Shown: positions 1 to 12,954, counted from the first letter of the stretch. The stretch: 64,000 nt of DNA from Chamaecyparis obtusa (GCA_027943335.1 BSBK01001577.1:64501-128500); one strand, 5' to 3'. The notes: generated by a model from the letters alone, not told the origin. Made by a program: numbers and translations.

Positions 1-930
1 GTTAATAAAACATGAAATCTAACAATTAGTATCAAAAGCTCTAATATCTAGGATGAATTTAGCATGATAACAATGTATAAAGATGAGAGCTAAATTAATA
101 ATTTGCTCTTGGAAGGAGGAGTATTTATAGGATTTGGGAAGGGCTTGGGTTAGGACGTTGAGTCAAGGTTAGAGGTAAGGTTAGGGGTTGAGTCAAGGAT
201 AAGGATTGACTTTTGGTTGGACCAAGGCTTTGGATGAGGATGAAGACCTTCTAAAGGAGTCTGGAAATAAATAAATGTTTATTTATTTCAAAAGGCTTTT
301 TGGTTGAGGATTTTATTTATTAAATAAATTTAATAAATAAGAAGGATTAACACTTAATTTTGGTTTAAATGTTTTTGAGTTGGGATTAGGCTTAGGAAAT
401 GGGTAAATCCTCCTTTAGTTAAAATTAAAATGAGATTAGGAGATTCTAGAAGAGGTTAATGATCTTTAGGATATTTCTAAAGTTTTGGGTAAAAATAAAT
501 AAATAATTTATTTTTTAGTTTTTTGGTCAATTTATTAATTAAATAATTAATAAATAGGGGAATGGTGTTTAAATTTGATTTAAACATTTTTGGAAGGGAT
601 TTCTTAATTAAATATTTTTAATTAAGATAAAGGGATTTAATGATATAAAAATAAATTATTAATTAAATAATTAATTAATGATGATGTCATCAGGGGTTTT
701 TCAAAAAATAAAAATACTTTATTTTCTAAAGGATTTTTAGGTGTCTATAGTATCACTACATTTGTAAACATATCTATTGGATTTTCATATGTATGCATCT
801 TTTATAGATATACCTTTCCATCCTCCAACACTAACCAAATGAAATGATACCTCAATTGTATGTGTTTGGTTTTAGAGTGCAAGGCAAAAAATATGGCAAT
901 ATTTATAGCATTTTGACTATTTGAAAAAAA
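1..930. other. AT-rich intergenic DNA, no gene seen
   Basis: No coding frame, LTR terminus or RNA gene can be supported here. The stretch is AT-rich, with recurring TTAATAAATAA-type runs around 300-700. It probably derives from old repeat sequence, but I cannot name the family. Confidence 0.5.
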
Positions 931-1845
931 AAAGTGATTTCTAGTCTATGGTTTTTCCAACTCTTCCATGAAAAGTTGCATCCATATCATCTCCTTATAT
1001 GCCTCTATATCAGCAACATACTTTGTCTTTGTGATGGATAAAACAACCACCTTTTGCAACCAAGAAATCCAACTCACTATTTCCCCACCAATATTAAAGA
1101 CATAACCTATAGTACTCCACCTGGTATTTATATCCCCTACCAAATATGAGTCAACATAGCCTTTTAAATCATTAGTAGATCCCACAAAAAATAACAATTT
1201 TCTAGATGTACATCTCAAGTATATGTGAATTCATTTTAAATCATTCCAATGCTCAAATCTAGGATGAGGCATATACCTGCTAACAACTCCTACACCATGT
1301 GCAATATCTGGTCTAGTGCATACCATGGCATACATAAAACTACCTACAACTAAAGAATATGGGACCTTGTAAAAAATTTCTTCATCCTCTCATTTCTTTT
1401 GACACATCTCCTTAGTCAATTTCAAATGACTATGCAAAGGTTTGCTGACATCTTTTGCATTTTCATATGGAATCATTACAAAACCTTTTCAACATTATCA
1501 ACTTGAGATATAGTCAATTTTTTGTACTTCCTTTCTCTACAAATTTTCATACCAAGTATTTGTTTTGCTGCTGCAAAATCCTTCATAGAAAAATAATGTG
1601 TTGTTTCAACCCCTTAATGTGATCCATGTTAGAAACCACTAAAAGAATATCATCAACATATAAACAAAAAAATATGTAATTGCCATCATCCAACCTCTTA
1701 AAATAAATAAAATGGTTTGAATTAATGTGACTGTAACCATGCACAATCATAAAGCTATCAAACTAAATTTACCATTGGTGAGGTGTTTGCTTCAAGCCAT
1801 ATAAATTGTTCTTGAATTCACACACTAATTTCTCCTTACCTTGTT
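931..1845 (-). pseudogene. Ty1/copia RT-RNase H fragment, degenerate
   Basis: Read on the minus strand from 1845 down, the translation gives the C-terminal half of a copia pol. It shows an RT 'NLYGLKQTPHQW' block, a 'LYVDDILLV' catalytic block (intact YVDD) and a 'GMKICRERKYKKL' connection. These are followed by 'VVGSFMYAMVCTRPDIA' and an RNase H segment containing 'GYVDSYLVGDINTRWST', 'ISWLQK' and 'ALS/VLSITKTKYVA'. These blocks occur in the order known for Ty1/copia. Several frame changes and stops break it, for example near 1740 and 1440. The RNase H portion at 946-1218 is open for 90 codons. Integrase and the N-terminal half of RT are absent because the upstream side joins an LTR remnant at about 1845. 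It belongs to a different copia lineage from the element at 24.1-28.3 kb. Confidence 0.85.
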
Positions 1846-2560
1846 ATAAAGTAAAGATCCATTCATATAAGTGAGAGGGGGGGGGGGGGGGGTTGAATCA
1901 GTTATATAGCTTAAACAAATTTCTTCCCAACTATGGATATCATTTACTACTTTTATACATCCATACAAAAAAGTACTAGAAAGTAAAATCAAGCTTAACA
2001 TAATGAGACACATAACACCATATTTTGTTAGAAAGGTAAAACCCGGCAAAGGGAAAATTCCAGAGGGGATGGTACCCACAAAAAGATCCACTAATCAAAA
2101 GTATATTGTGAAAGATATTGACCCTGCGAGGAGTCTATTACATTCGTATAGTGTATCTTCCCTTGTGAGAGGACTAGGCTCTATTAAAATCCTTTGACAC
2201 TGTGAGGAGACAAATATAAAATACACAAATTGGATCTCACTGATTATAAAAAGTGCTCAGTGCACATGTAGTACATATATATACAACTTCACAAGTTATA
2301 TATCTAGATACACAACTTTGACTACTACTAATATTTTCAATATCTAATCAGTCTTTGTTCTTCCTTGCCATTAACATCAATAATTTTGTTAGGAAGAACA
2401 ACTTCAATAACTTGTATGGATACATATGTACTCTCTACCATATGGTCTGATGAGAGCTACCGATGTGATGATTGATGTGTTCTTGTATACGATGAAATCA
2501 TTCGATAATCTTAATGATTGGCATGATGAATTCTTTAATTCAAGAAAAGCCCATTTGATC
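1846..2560 (-). repeat. Copia LTR remnant (3' part), minus orientation
   Basis: The reverse complement ends in 'CTGATTCAACCCCC' plus a pyrimidine run, the same kind of U5 terminus as in the copia LTRs at 24060 and 30155 (TTCACCCCCC). The upstream part has the 'CTTTGCCGGGTTTTACC' style of a copia LTR. It includes a 16-base G run at 1877-1892. Neither the LTR start nor a TSD could be located, so the outer limit at about 2560 is approximate. Confidence 0.5.
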
Positions 2561-4059
2561 TAGAAAAGTTTTATTTGTGGTGCTTATAAATAAATTTTAT
2601 GTGGATAGTGGAAAAAATAGAGTGGTTTATGAGAAAAAGAAAATCTAGGGAATGGTGGTGCTTCTCATGGAAAAGTATTCAAGAAGGGTGCTCATCAAAT
2701 CCAGAATATGACGTTTGGGTGAGGAGAAAATTGTAGTGGACCAGTAGAAGTTCATCAAAGCTTATGTGAAGATATTCAATTTGGCCCTGATTTTGAAGGG
2801 TATTATGAAATGATTGCAGTTTCTATTATAAAATAATTATTTTTATCATGAGATGGTTTGCTCCATGTGATTGGACATGTTTGTTATTGTGCTATGGTTG
2901 GCTCTTGATTTTAGATTAGAGTGTTGGCATGATATAGGTTCTCTTGAGAGGTTGCGCTCTTTGGAGCATGAGGTTTTCATATATAGAAATTAATTTTTCA
3001 TGTTGTGTTCCTAGGTAATGCAGACATGCAGTGGGAGTTTTTACAATTGGTCTAGTTAGTGCTCTTAGTATCGAGTACTTTGGAAGATTGACCATGAAGG
3101 TGTTCTTGAAAACCAAGAGGCTTGGGTGAGGCTATAGTTCTCTTGGGTTTAGATAAAATTTTTTGAGATGGTTTCTCTATGGAGGTTTTAGCAAGAAGAC
3201 TAAGGAGCCTACACCCATGGATGGACATGATTTTATTATGGATCTTGAGGAGATTGTTCTTAGAGAAGAGTTATTCTGACTTCATTTATCCTGGAGGAGC
3301 ATTCTCACTCCCCACTCTTGGTCTACTCAGAAGATTTATCTCCTTGTACTTTTGGGTTTAGGATATGGTTGAGATTGTTCCTAGTTTTTGGAATATTTTT
3401 TATTTTGGTCTTCTTGTTTAGAAGAGCTTTCATTCATGGTGATTGAGTGTTGTAAATGATCTTATTTGGGGAGGTAAAGGACTTGGCACAGTTGAGCACT
3501 TGGTGGTGTTGGTAGAAGGATGAGTTATGATTTGTATGGGTGTCCCTTCCAAGAGTTTTTTGAGGTCATCTATTGTTGTTGTACTTCATTTTTCTTAACT
3601 ACAATATGCGGTCTTTTCATGAGGACTTGGAAGATGTCATGTGAGTTTTTATAGCAGGTTGGTTGCAGTTTGCAAATCATCTCAAGTTATTGCCACACAT
3701 TTTATGTGTTGATTGGTAAGTTTGAGTCAACTTTTGGTTGAAATTTGTCATGAAACATATGGATTTCTCTATAATGGTCTTCTATTTTTTGCACATCAAT
3801 AGTTTTTTGTGTGTTTTGTTGGAAGATGGTATATTTGTTACATGGTGAGTTATTGTATGGGCTTGTTATATGGTTATAAATCAACTAATGTTGTATGGCT
3901 AGTTGGATATGATTAGCAATTGGTTGTAGTTTCTATTCTAGCCATGGTGATTTTCTATTGGCAATTTATTACCATGTGATTGGTAAGGGAAAGTAGAGTT
4001 TAAGTGGTAGGTTGTTCAAATGTGAGGTTGTAACATGAGTCAAAATTCAAGTGAGAGAT
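2561..4059. other. Unrecognised DNA upstream of a copia-type LTR
   Basis: Short open frames at 3179-3361 and 2916-3116 resemble no family I know and are probably chance. The stretch ends in a purine-rich 'CAAGTGAGAGAT' directly before a TGTTGGA LTR start. That is how the 3' non-coding part of a copia element normally ends, so this may be the untranslated 3' region of a decayed plus-strand element. Confidence 0.4.
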
Positions 4060-4300
4060 TGTTGGACATGAAGTGAGACTCTTTGTTTCATCTTCTTGTC
4101 TTTGTCTCTTCATATTCTATGGAAGACTATTGTATATATATGAGGGAAAAGCCCTATGTATGTAAGCTACAATAATAATAAGATTCATGCTCTACTTTTT
4201 GGTGAATGTAGCCAAATTGGTAAACCACGTTCATCTTTTGTCTTTGTATATTCTTCTAGTTCTCAATTTTCTTTAATGAATTTTACACAAATCACCTTCG
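4060..4300 (+). repeat. Copia-type LTR, PPT-adjacent, probably 3' LTR
   Basis: The LTR starts TGTTGGACATG at 4060 just after the PPT-like AAGTGAGAGAT. It carries a plant copia U3/R/U5 arrangement in miniature: 'TATATATGAGGG', then 'AATAATAAGATTCATGCTCTAC', then 'GTAGCCAAATTGGTAAACCACGT'. This last block is widespread near the end of plant copia LTRs. The 3' end is uncertain (about 4270-4300), and no matching second LTR lies in the window. Confidence 0.6.
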
Positions 4301-5770
4301 ATAAATTACATCTTACTATTCAAATCCAAATTTAAAGTTGTAACTAAATATAAGGCACATGACATTCCAAAAATACAACCAGTTTATAGTGTTTAAGAGT
4401 TAAAAATATTTTGTGAATTTATTAAAGAAAATTGAAAAACTTATTAATATTTTGAGATGCTTACAACATAATATTGACCATGGGAAATTATTAGTCTTTC
4501 CATTAAACTAAAAAAATGTTCATGAGATAATTAGATATTTTCATATAGATTAAGGACAATCAAAATATCTGAAAGGTAGACTTAACTTTAAATAGTTTAT
4601 GTGGTTGAACCCAAAGTAGAGTTTGAAACTCTTTTGAATAAAAAGGTGAACCTCTTTTGAATTAAAAAAAGAGACATAATAATGATCAAAGTCTAACAAC
4701 TATTTGATATTTTAGACAGGAGCAAAGTTGATCATCAAGAATCTAGAGATTGATCTTAATCAGACTTATGTTTACTCAAAAACTAAACTAGGATAGACTC
4801 GAGTACCACAATTAATGAGGAAGGTATTCAAACTCTTACTTCTATATTTACTATTTAAGGACTAATGCTTTATGTATAATTGATCGCTAATGTGTTTAGG
4901 GATAAACTGAGTGTATACTTCACTAGATTTAAATGATGACTGGTGATAGCACATTCATAGTTTAGTGGAGCAGGGGAACAAGATTTGAAAAATAACTACA
5001 TCCAAAACTTGGGGAAAATTTGTGTCTTAAAAAGAGCCAAAAAAATACCCACAAGATCACAAATTAAAGAAACATGACCTTCACGACTTAAATTCCATAT
5101 CCTGGAATGACATGATTGCATATCCTTGAAAAAAGACATGATAAAGTGTTGTGAGAAACATAAATGCATGAATAAGAGGTGAACTAATTTGATGTAGAAA
5201 AAAATGGATGGATAGATAATTCAAGGGATGACAATGATTTTATGGCCAGAAAGAGATTTGAATAAAATCTTAAAGAAATTAAAGAGATCTGAGGAGGAGC
5301 CCATATTTTATCATAAGTATCATGATAGAAATAGGGTAAAAAGTTGAACAGGAGGACATAGGAATCCATGTGCATAATTGTTGAGCTCCTTATCTCAAAT
5401 CATATCCGAGATTCCATAGAAGTTATAGAAATACAGGTTTGGCTCAAAAAGGAATATTATTGATTTTGTAAGACAAAAATCCTTTATTATTATTATTATT
5501 ATTATTTTCTAAATAAGGGGCTGAAGTTGAAATCTTTTTATTAAAAATAAGTTAAAAAACTACAAGAAGAATGGAGTATCAAATTGGAAAGTGTAAAACT
5601 AGCTCTATAAAACCAAAATAAACCAAGAAGGAGCATGTATCTCTCTCTTAAATAATATCTAGACTGGTAATCAAAGTCTCAAATATCTAAAACTTGATCT
5701 GTAGATAACACATCACAAGAAACTACAAGAGATAAGTTTGCAAAAAAACAAAGTATGAAAATATTATCTA
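4301..5770. other. Unrecognised AT-rich DNA with a TTA microsatellite
   Basis: No gene is supported. A (TTA)n microsatellite lies at about 5484-5507. If the block at 5771-6400 is the tail of a minus-strand LINE coding region, the DNA just left of it (about 5400-5770) would be that LINE's 3' untranslated end. I see no poly(A) or TSD that proves this. Confidence 0.35.
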
Positions 5771-6400
5771 TTAATCTTTATTTAGTTAAAGATGTAGAGC
5801 CTTCTTCCTCATCTTCCTATTGTATAACCATCCCTTAATTGTCTTCTAGTTCATCCTCTTCATGATCTTCTTCTGCTGCCTCTTCCTCTTTAGCCTCGTT
5901 AGTCTCTACTTCCTAACCACTATTGTCCTCTTCCTCTTCATCTATTCCAGCATCTTCATCCTCCAATGGCTCATCATCTTCCTCACTCTCCTTAGAGGAG
6001 GCATCGCTGCACAGCCCTTCTAATCATTCATCGTATTTATATTGGCAAACTCATCATGCATTCTCATCGAGATTATCTCCGTATGAGGTCTCTCTACCAT
6101 TCAACAAACCTAGGAATTTTTTCAAAAATACCAGTCCCCTGTATATAATACTTCTCCTCAAATATTTATCTTCCCATTCCCAACCCCATAATATGAAAAA
6201 CTTACCTAGAGGAACCCATACACATTTCTTCTTGGTATGTTCCCTAAACCTATAAATGGATCCCCTACCTTCATAATGATTGTAGAGTCAAAGGGGAAAT
6301 GAATGGCTAGATTCTCATCAATATTGATAATTTATTTGTGGAGACCCACCAAATATTTTTCTTTAAACAACTTCATACAAATTTCATCTACTACTATTTT
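5771..6400 (-). repeat. Left copy of 0.63-kb block flanking the copia element; LINE2 tail
   Basis: About 90% identical by eye to 30171-30810, in the same orientation. Both start near TTAATC(T/C)TTATT(T/C)AGTT and run through the same landmarks (CGTATTTATATT, GAGATTATCTCCGTATGAGG, CTTCTTGGTATGTTCCC). On the minus strand it encodes a hydrophobic segment followed by an acidic tail rich in Glu/Asp and Ser, ending near 5780, broken by stops. This copy is cut off at 6400 by the copia 5' LTR, whereas the right copy continues into LINE2. Confidence 0.8.
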
Positions 6401-6838
6401 TGTTGGAAACTACAATTGAAGCAATTATTGTATTTTCATTGATGTCAAACCTTAACTGGTAAGATTGTTGCTATTTAAGAAAGTACTATATCTATTTGAT
6501 TGTTGTGAAGAGGATAAGCTAGGTTGGTAAGAATAGCACCTAAGGAAATCTTCAGTTATCTTGATACTTCAATGAGTATTTGATTATGTGTCATAATGAT
6601 AAGATAATGTATTGTTTATCTAAATAAGAATGAAGACTAAATTGGTAGGCTTAACCAAGCAAAAGTGAAGAAATCTAGTTTAAGTCGAGTGATGTTAGTG
6701 TCGACCGAGCTAGTATATGCTGAGTAAATTCGGTGTTGACCGAACATTAGTTAATTACTGAGGAAGACAATATTAGCCGAGTAAATAGTTTTTGAGGTGA
6801 CTGAGCTTTCTAATGGAGACCAAGGATTTGAACACTAT
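6401..6838 (+). repeat. C1 5' LTR, segment 1 (U3)
   Basis: Aligns with 28707-29150 of the 3' LTR. It carries repeated 'ACCGA(G/A)' words, for example 'GTCGACCGAGCTAGTATATG' and 'GTTGACCGAACATTAG', which also recur in later LTR segments. It stops at ACTAT (6834-6838), the TSD of the inserted element G1. Confidence 0.9.
6834..6838. repeat. TSD of element G1, left copy (ACTAT)
   Basis: ACTAT directly precedes TGAATAGAGG at 6839 and recurs at 14848-14852 directly after the terminal ATACA of G1. The uninterrupted 3' LTR of C1 has one continuous sequence at this point (GAACATTGTATTAACCGAG). Confidence 0.9.
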
Positions 6839-8525
6839 TGAATAGAGGTAAAATGGATTCAAACCTATTCAAATGTATAGGGGGAAATATGAGATCTATT
6901 CTCGAACCCAAATTCCCCAAAGAAGAGATCCAATTTGATCAACCACATGGTTAATACACAATTGAATCAATTTTGTGAAGAAAATGGAAGAGAGACAAAG
7001 TAAATCCAATACTTCCCTATGGAGGAGGATATATATATGTTTGGAAATCTGAAATAATTGAAATACAAATACTAACCTCAAATTAGGGAAGATCTGGGAA
7101 ATGTTGAATTCTGATGTCTGTGTACACTTTTGGGAAAACCTAAAATTTGTCCTCGATTGGAAATACCGAGATAGAGAAAACCCAAAAATCTTTCTCCAAG
7201 ATGGCTCAGCTCAGATTTGACCCTCATAAAAGGTCAAATACTACATTCTTTATTTAAAGTCTGATTCAAATTCTACTTGTAGATCTCAAAAGTTTTCCGA
7301 AAAGGGTATCCAAATTTTCTCTCAGATCCAAAATTTTGCACCTGTACCTACAAGAAAATGGGGGGTTTTTGTTGTATGGGGGTTTGCCTTAGTCAAACCC
7401 CAATTTAGGAATTAACCTTGAAATTGAATTGAAATGTATTGTGTATAAACAAATTAATTGAAACAAATCACCTCGCTTATGTTGAAGTCCTTGTAGAGGA
7501 TTTGAATCCTCAAATCCACAAGTAGGAGTGCTTCAATGAATGTAGGATGAATTTAGGATGTCTCCAATCAATGGCATTTGATTTTCAACACCAATCTTAA
7601 CTTGATCTTTGCATATGAGAAGGCTTGAATGAATGTGGAAGGATGGATCATCAAAGGGGGCTCCAAAGAGATTGAATCCTTCAATGGCTAACAATGGATC
7701 TCCTTGATGGATGGATGCTTGAACACTTGAATGCTTGAAGACTTGCTTGCACTTTGAGAGCTTGAGCACTTGAGAGATAGATATCAATTTCTTGATTGTG
7801 GATGTGAAAATGAGAGAGGAAGGCCTCCTTTTATAGTGAGCTAGGGCCACTCCTCTAGAGGGGCCACCTTGGAGAATTAAATCCCAATCAGGTCCTAACC
7901 TTTAGGAAATATACCTATATTAAATGCAATTAAAGGATTTACCATCCCAAAACCTGAAATGGTTGACCCGGAGGTGGGAAAATAAATCTCTCGAAAGCCC
8001 AATGCCCAGAAATCATGGAAATTGAAGATTTGAAAAAAGGGGCAAAAATCAAGGTTGGACCTAACCTAGTTAGGTTCAAGCTTGATCCTGACCTAGTAAA
8101 GTTTGAGCTCGACCCTGACCTAGTCAGGTTTGACCTCGGCCCTAACCTTGGTCCCAGATTGACTCAGAACCAAGTCAGGAGGTCCCGAGGATGCCCAAAA
8201 ACCTATAACTGATGCCAAAACAAGACATAATGTCAAGGGTAGACATAAAATCCTATGATTACTATGATGAAGGCTAAGAGGATCTATTTCTACATCCTAC
8301 CTAGAAAATAGAGTCATGGAAGAGGGAAAATTAGTAGAATCCTTAAGATCCTAACCCTAATTTCACCTAGAATGAAGAAATCAAGTGTAGGAAAGAAGTG
8401 GAAAGTGGGGAGAAAAGCCAAATACATGCAAAGACCTGATCAAGGCACTTGACATGACCCCAAACCACTTACTCATAGGGCTAAATGCTCTTATCATGGA
8501 ATTGCTTCTATTTTAAGATGATACA
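6839..8525 (-). repeat. G1 3' LTR (left)
   Basis: A 1,687-bp LTR. Read on the minus strand it begins TGTATCATCTTAAAAT-like (plus-strand end AAGATGATACA at 8525) and ends CTATTCA. It includes a TATA box (plus TTTTATA at 7829-7835), a region of TGACC/GGTCA-like words at about 8040-8160, and near its end a splice-donor-like GAG|GTTAGT around 7070-7080. The 105-codon minus-strand frame at 7533-7850 lies wholly inside the LTR and is not treated as a gene. Confidence 0.9.
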
Positions 8526-8540
8526 TTAAGCCCTCACTTT
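8526..8540 (-). promoter_or_regulatory. G1 polypurine tract
   Basis: On the minus strand this reads AAAGTGAGGGCTTAA immediately upstream of the 3' LTR start. G3 has AAAGTGGGGGCTAAA at 58760-58774 and G2 has the equivalent at 44596-44610. It is the expected primer site for plus-strand DNA synthesis. Confidence 0.8.
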
Positions 8541-9713
8541 AGCAAGAGTATGGACTCGATGCAAAATCTTGGAAAAGGAGATCAAAATGGAAAGATAATC
8601 TTATCATAATCCAAGGGACAAAGAGAAACCTTAAGCCCCCAGGGACTCAAGTCTTCATTGACTTCTAGATCACAATAAGAGAGACATCTCTAGAGAGAGA
8701 AAGAAGGTGTGATTACCTTGCCCAATGAGAACTTATGTCCCTTTGTGAACCACACAAGAGAATGACGCAACTAGAAAGATGGAATTGAACTGCCTAGTGA
8801 ATGTTGCTACTCACTAGTCAAACCATCAAGGATTTATCCTTAGGAATATTCTACTCCATAAGAATAAGACCAAAAATAGAAACCAAAGAGATCCAATCTT
8901 AAGGACACTTCTGACCTTAAGGGATCACAATATATGTATATTTGAAACTGGAAGGATCAAGAGATCCTAAAATATAAATCTATGCTTTAAGGATTAGTTA
9001 CTAATCCAAAAAGGGAAAAGAAGTATCTTGAAAAATATATGCATATTGAAAAGTGTGTCTGTGCAATAGGTGAGCAGAGTGTATGCCCCCATGTTAAAGT
9101 CATTGTTGACACTTTAATAGGAGCAATGGCTTTAATGGAAACATAAACAACTCCATTGATTATGTTTCCACATCAAGATGCCCCTAGATCAAGACAAATC
9201 AAGGGAAATATCACAAAAACATATAGAGGACATAGAAGGGATCCACCTACTATGGGGTCAGTATGATCATAAGATAATATATATATATATGATATTATTG
9301 CAAATGAATTGACATCATTCCCTAAAGGAAGTAGAACTACAATCAAAAGGGAGGAAAAATCACATAAGATATATGAAGGAGAATCTTTTCAGACCATGAC
9401 ATGGAGACCAAAAAGAATTAGTGCTACCATATCTTGAATCCAAGTAGATTACACAAGGAAACATTTATGAACAATAGCATAGTTACAACATAACATTGAA
9501 CAACACATAGAAGAATAGAGATACATATAGGAGATTTGAACAACAGTTTCCGATTCCTTCATCACCTTGCACCAACTGAGTAACAAGGATTGTATAAAAG
9601 AATCTAACAACATTTAGCAAACACATTATGGGAGAAATACAATACAGTAGGCAAACACAACAAAGCTACCATGAAGGACAAGTTGATCAAGCATGCCACC
9701 TACTTTCCCCATC
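8541..9713 (-). other. G1 interior, non-coding 3' part
   Basis: About 1.2 kb between the last gag/protease frame and the PPT. It is purine-rich on the plus strand and contains no open frame of note. A short (TA)n run lies near 9278-9290. The comparable non-coding part exists in G2 and G3. No RT or integrase remnant could be seen. Confidence 0.6.
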
Positions 9714-12700
9714 TCATTGTATATTATTTATGGAAGGTGGGTAACTCACAAAAGGGACTATATCCAACACAGTAGGAATGATAGCCAATTCCAAACAAGG
9801 AGCCTCTTGAGAATCACTATGTTCGACACTAGGTGTAAGAGTTAATTGTGATGAAAGCATATTAGGTAAATCAATGTCAATGTCAATAGTTTCATATTCA
9901 TCATTAACATCATTGGTATCATCAAGAGTATCTTCCTCATCCAAATTAATCAAAATAGGATCTAAGATACGAATAGAATCCTCATAATCATGCATGTGAA
10001 CAACATTATTAGTAACAACATCTTCTAACACATTATGCATAGGTTTATCTGAAGAAGGTAGAGATCTTTTAGCTTTAGCATAGCATGACACTTTTTATGA
10101 TGTTCATTAGCAGATCAGTTTCATTTTGATTTATTTGAAATAGGCTGAGAACTAGGAGGAAAAATCATATGATCCTTCACCGGTTCTTTAGGAAGATCAA
10201 TAGGATTATTAACCATTGGAGAAACAATCACAGGATCTTTAATAGGTTCAGTAGAAGGAACTTGATTAATAGAACTAGAAGTTATAGTTAAAGGAGGTAT
10301 AGAAGGTGTAGGTAAAAGACCATGATTAAGATCCCTAGGAGGTGAACTTAACTCAAGAATTTTATGATGTTTATAAGATTGATATGATCAAAAAAGATTA
10401 TCAGGTTGAGGAGGACATGAATTAGGTAATGAAGGCCAAAAGAAATCTAGAGCAATGCAATCTCTAGGCCTAGAAGGTTGATATAAACTATGATTAATCA
10501 TCTTCACTTCTTCATCATGAATGAACTTAAGACACTTATGGATAGGTGAAGCAACAACATGCATGGCAGTCAACCAAGGCAAACCTAGCTTAACTTGAAA
10601 TTGATCAGAAGTAGGAACAACAACAAAGGTAGTGTTCACAATCTTTCCAAAAAGTTCAACCAGTATATTAATAGAGCCAAATGATGGATAAAGAAAACCA
10701 TTACAAGTTTTAATCCACACCTCTGATGTATCATAGAAGTCATGTTGTAAAATTTTCATAAAAAGATTTTCTTAAGTGATAACATTGACTAAGGAGGTAG
10801 GATCAACAAGACAACCACGAGTAGGTATCTGAGAAATCCTAGTAGCAATGTAAAGGGGACCATCAGGAGCTTTAATAATCTTAGAGTCATCAAATGTAAT
10901 CAAAAGTTCCCGAGGTCTTTTATTCTTAGATTGTTGTTGAGGTTTTGGTTGAGTTTTTGTTTTAGGTTTAGGTTTTGGTCGAGGTTGAGATTGAACTTGA
11001 GGTTGAGGGTGAGGTGGAGATATAGATTGATCAACATGCTCCACTTGATTAACAACATGATTGAGATCATCCATCTTTGAATCATACACAATTTCCATAG
11101 TAGATGGTTGAGCAATAGTATTAGTATCATGCGTAGGCAAAGGGTTCATATAGATTTGAAGGTTCTAATAGGAGGAGAGACAGATTGATTCCCACTACTA
11201 TCCAGATTATCAATAGATAAAACCTTAGAATCAATTAGATCTTGAACCTTATGTTTTAAAGAATAACATCTCTCAGTATCATGACCATTCTGATGATGAT
11301 ATTGACAAAAAGAATTTTGATCAAAAGATTTAGATGCAATCGTTGTAGGTAAAAGAGGTTGAATAGGAGGTAAAGTAATCATATTAGCAGCTAACAACCT
11401 ATTCATAATAGCATGTAAAGTTTCAGAAAGAGGAGTAAACGTACGATTTAATAAAAAAATAGTGGATGCAGAAGTGGCATTATGAGATGCAACAACAACC
11501 TAATCAACAACTGCATTCGCTTATTTTTTTATCTTGACATAGTTGTTGAATTTTTTAAATTTATTTGGATTAGGAGCAACATCACTCTTATCAACTGGAA
11601 CAGGAGCCATTGGAGTGTTTCTCTCAAATTGACTCACTTGTAATTGATAATGATGAAGCGCTACACAAAGTTGTTGAAAAGAGGTAAATTCAGTAAGAAG
11701 AATCTTATCTCTAATATCCTTTTGCAAATTTGAAATAAACATACATTGAATATCAATATCAGGAACAGGATAGGAAATATGAGCATGCAAATGCTTAAAT
11801 CTACCAATAAATTTAGTCAATTTTTCTTTAGCACTTTGTTTACAATGCATTAAATAAGTCAAAGACACTTGCAGACCAATATTATTTTGAAATTGTTGAA
11901 TAAAGGCATTATAAAGTTGTGGAAAGGAATCAATAGAATAAGGAGGCAAGGAACAATACCATTGTAAAGCCTTGTCACGGAAGGTTCTAGCAAACATTTT
12001 GGCTAAAATCCTATGGTCGTGAGCATAATCACTACAAAGGATTTGGAATGTTTTAACATGATGAACAGGATCTCCTTTTCCATTATAATTCTCAAGACGA
12101 GGCATCTCACCTTGTTGAGGAACAGGAGTACGGATGATATCCTAGGACAAGGGACTTCCCATGTCACATGTAGGAATACTAAACTTGTTTTGGGTTAAGG
12201 AAGCGAGTTATTGTTGTAAGGATGATATAGTTTGAGAAAAACTGATGATTGTTGAATCATTAGAGGAAATAGGAGGAGTAGCAACATTAGACACACTAGG
12301 TAAAGTGTAAGAAGTTGCAGGAATAGATGATACAACTGGAGGAACACTAGGAACTATAGTTGGAAGTGGATTGGAATAAGTGAAAGGAACATTATGATAT
12401 GAAGGTTATGATGTAGGAAGGGACATAGGAGGAACACTCATAGGAATAGAGGGAACCATCATAGTCACCAAAGGAGGAGTATAGATAGGAATAGTAGGTA
12501 GATGATTAGAAGGAGGTTCAACACTAGTGATAAGAGGAATCAACCCTAAATCTTGAGCTTCTTGAGCTAAAGGTTTAACATTTGAATGCACAAGATGAGT
12601 AATACCACACAAGAGGTTAAATCCCTGATCACTATCATGGAGAACTTTCTTAAGAGCCTCTATAGCTTGAATGGAATCTTGATTATGGTTTTCTTGCATA

Positions 12701-12954
12701 AGCCAATTACCCATTTTATCAAGTTCAGTGGAAAGTCTTTGGAATTTTTCAAGAGGAACTCGTAAAGAATCATCCTCATCATGAGATGAGTGAGAAGAGT
12801 TTTGCTCCATAGGAGGATTGGAATCATGAAGAACCAAGTTATCATCCGGGATCCTAAAGAAAGGAGAGGAAGATTTAGGATCAAAGGCACCCATGAGTCT
12901 ACAACTTCTTCTAACCGGAATCTTATAAGTAGGACTAGTCATAGTAAAGCTCAT
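9714..12954 (-). pseudogene. G1 gag plus retropepsin-like region, broken
   Basis: Reading from 12954 down to 9714 through five open pieces (12954-12406, 12105-11521, 11406-11146, 11149-10772, 10759-10388, then 10091-9714). The second piece has a retrotransposon gag core, including 'FRDKALQWYCSLPP' and 'LYNAFIQQFQ'. The third has a zinc-knuckle-like 'CQYHHQNGHDTERC' (C-x3-H-x4-H-x4-C, a variant of CCHC). The next is Pro/Lys/Gln-rich and ends in a protease-like block 'PTRGCLVDPTSLVNVI', where the catalytic D-(T/S)-G is replaced by D-P-T. It continues with 'VKLGLPWLTAMHVVAS'. The last piece is acidic (DEEDTLDDTNDVNDEYE). No polymerase follows. Pieces are separated mainly by in-frame stops, so this copy is inactive. 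Confidence 0.8.

Noticed and set aside
5923..6255. 110-codon Ser-rich plus-strand frame, and its counterpart at 30263-30457
   Set aside because: Antisense of the acidic tail on the minus strand (Glu/Asp codons read as Ser/Leu in reverse); no other support.
7533..7850. LTR-internal frames of 105 and 111 codons (also 13855-14190, 54146-54457)
   Set aside because: They start upstream of or within the TATA box, so the LTR transcript would lack their start codon. Kept only as a conserved leader observation.
9270..9295. TA repeat considered as a possible promoter or origin
   Set aside because: Simple dinucleotide run in a non-coding element interior; nothing else supports function.
10900..11130. 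76-codon frame overlapping the G1 Pro/Lys/Gln-rich region
   Set aside because: Alternate-frame reading of low-complexity sequence (repeated CCNAAN codons).
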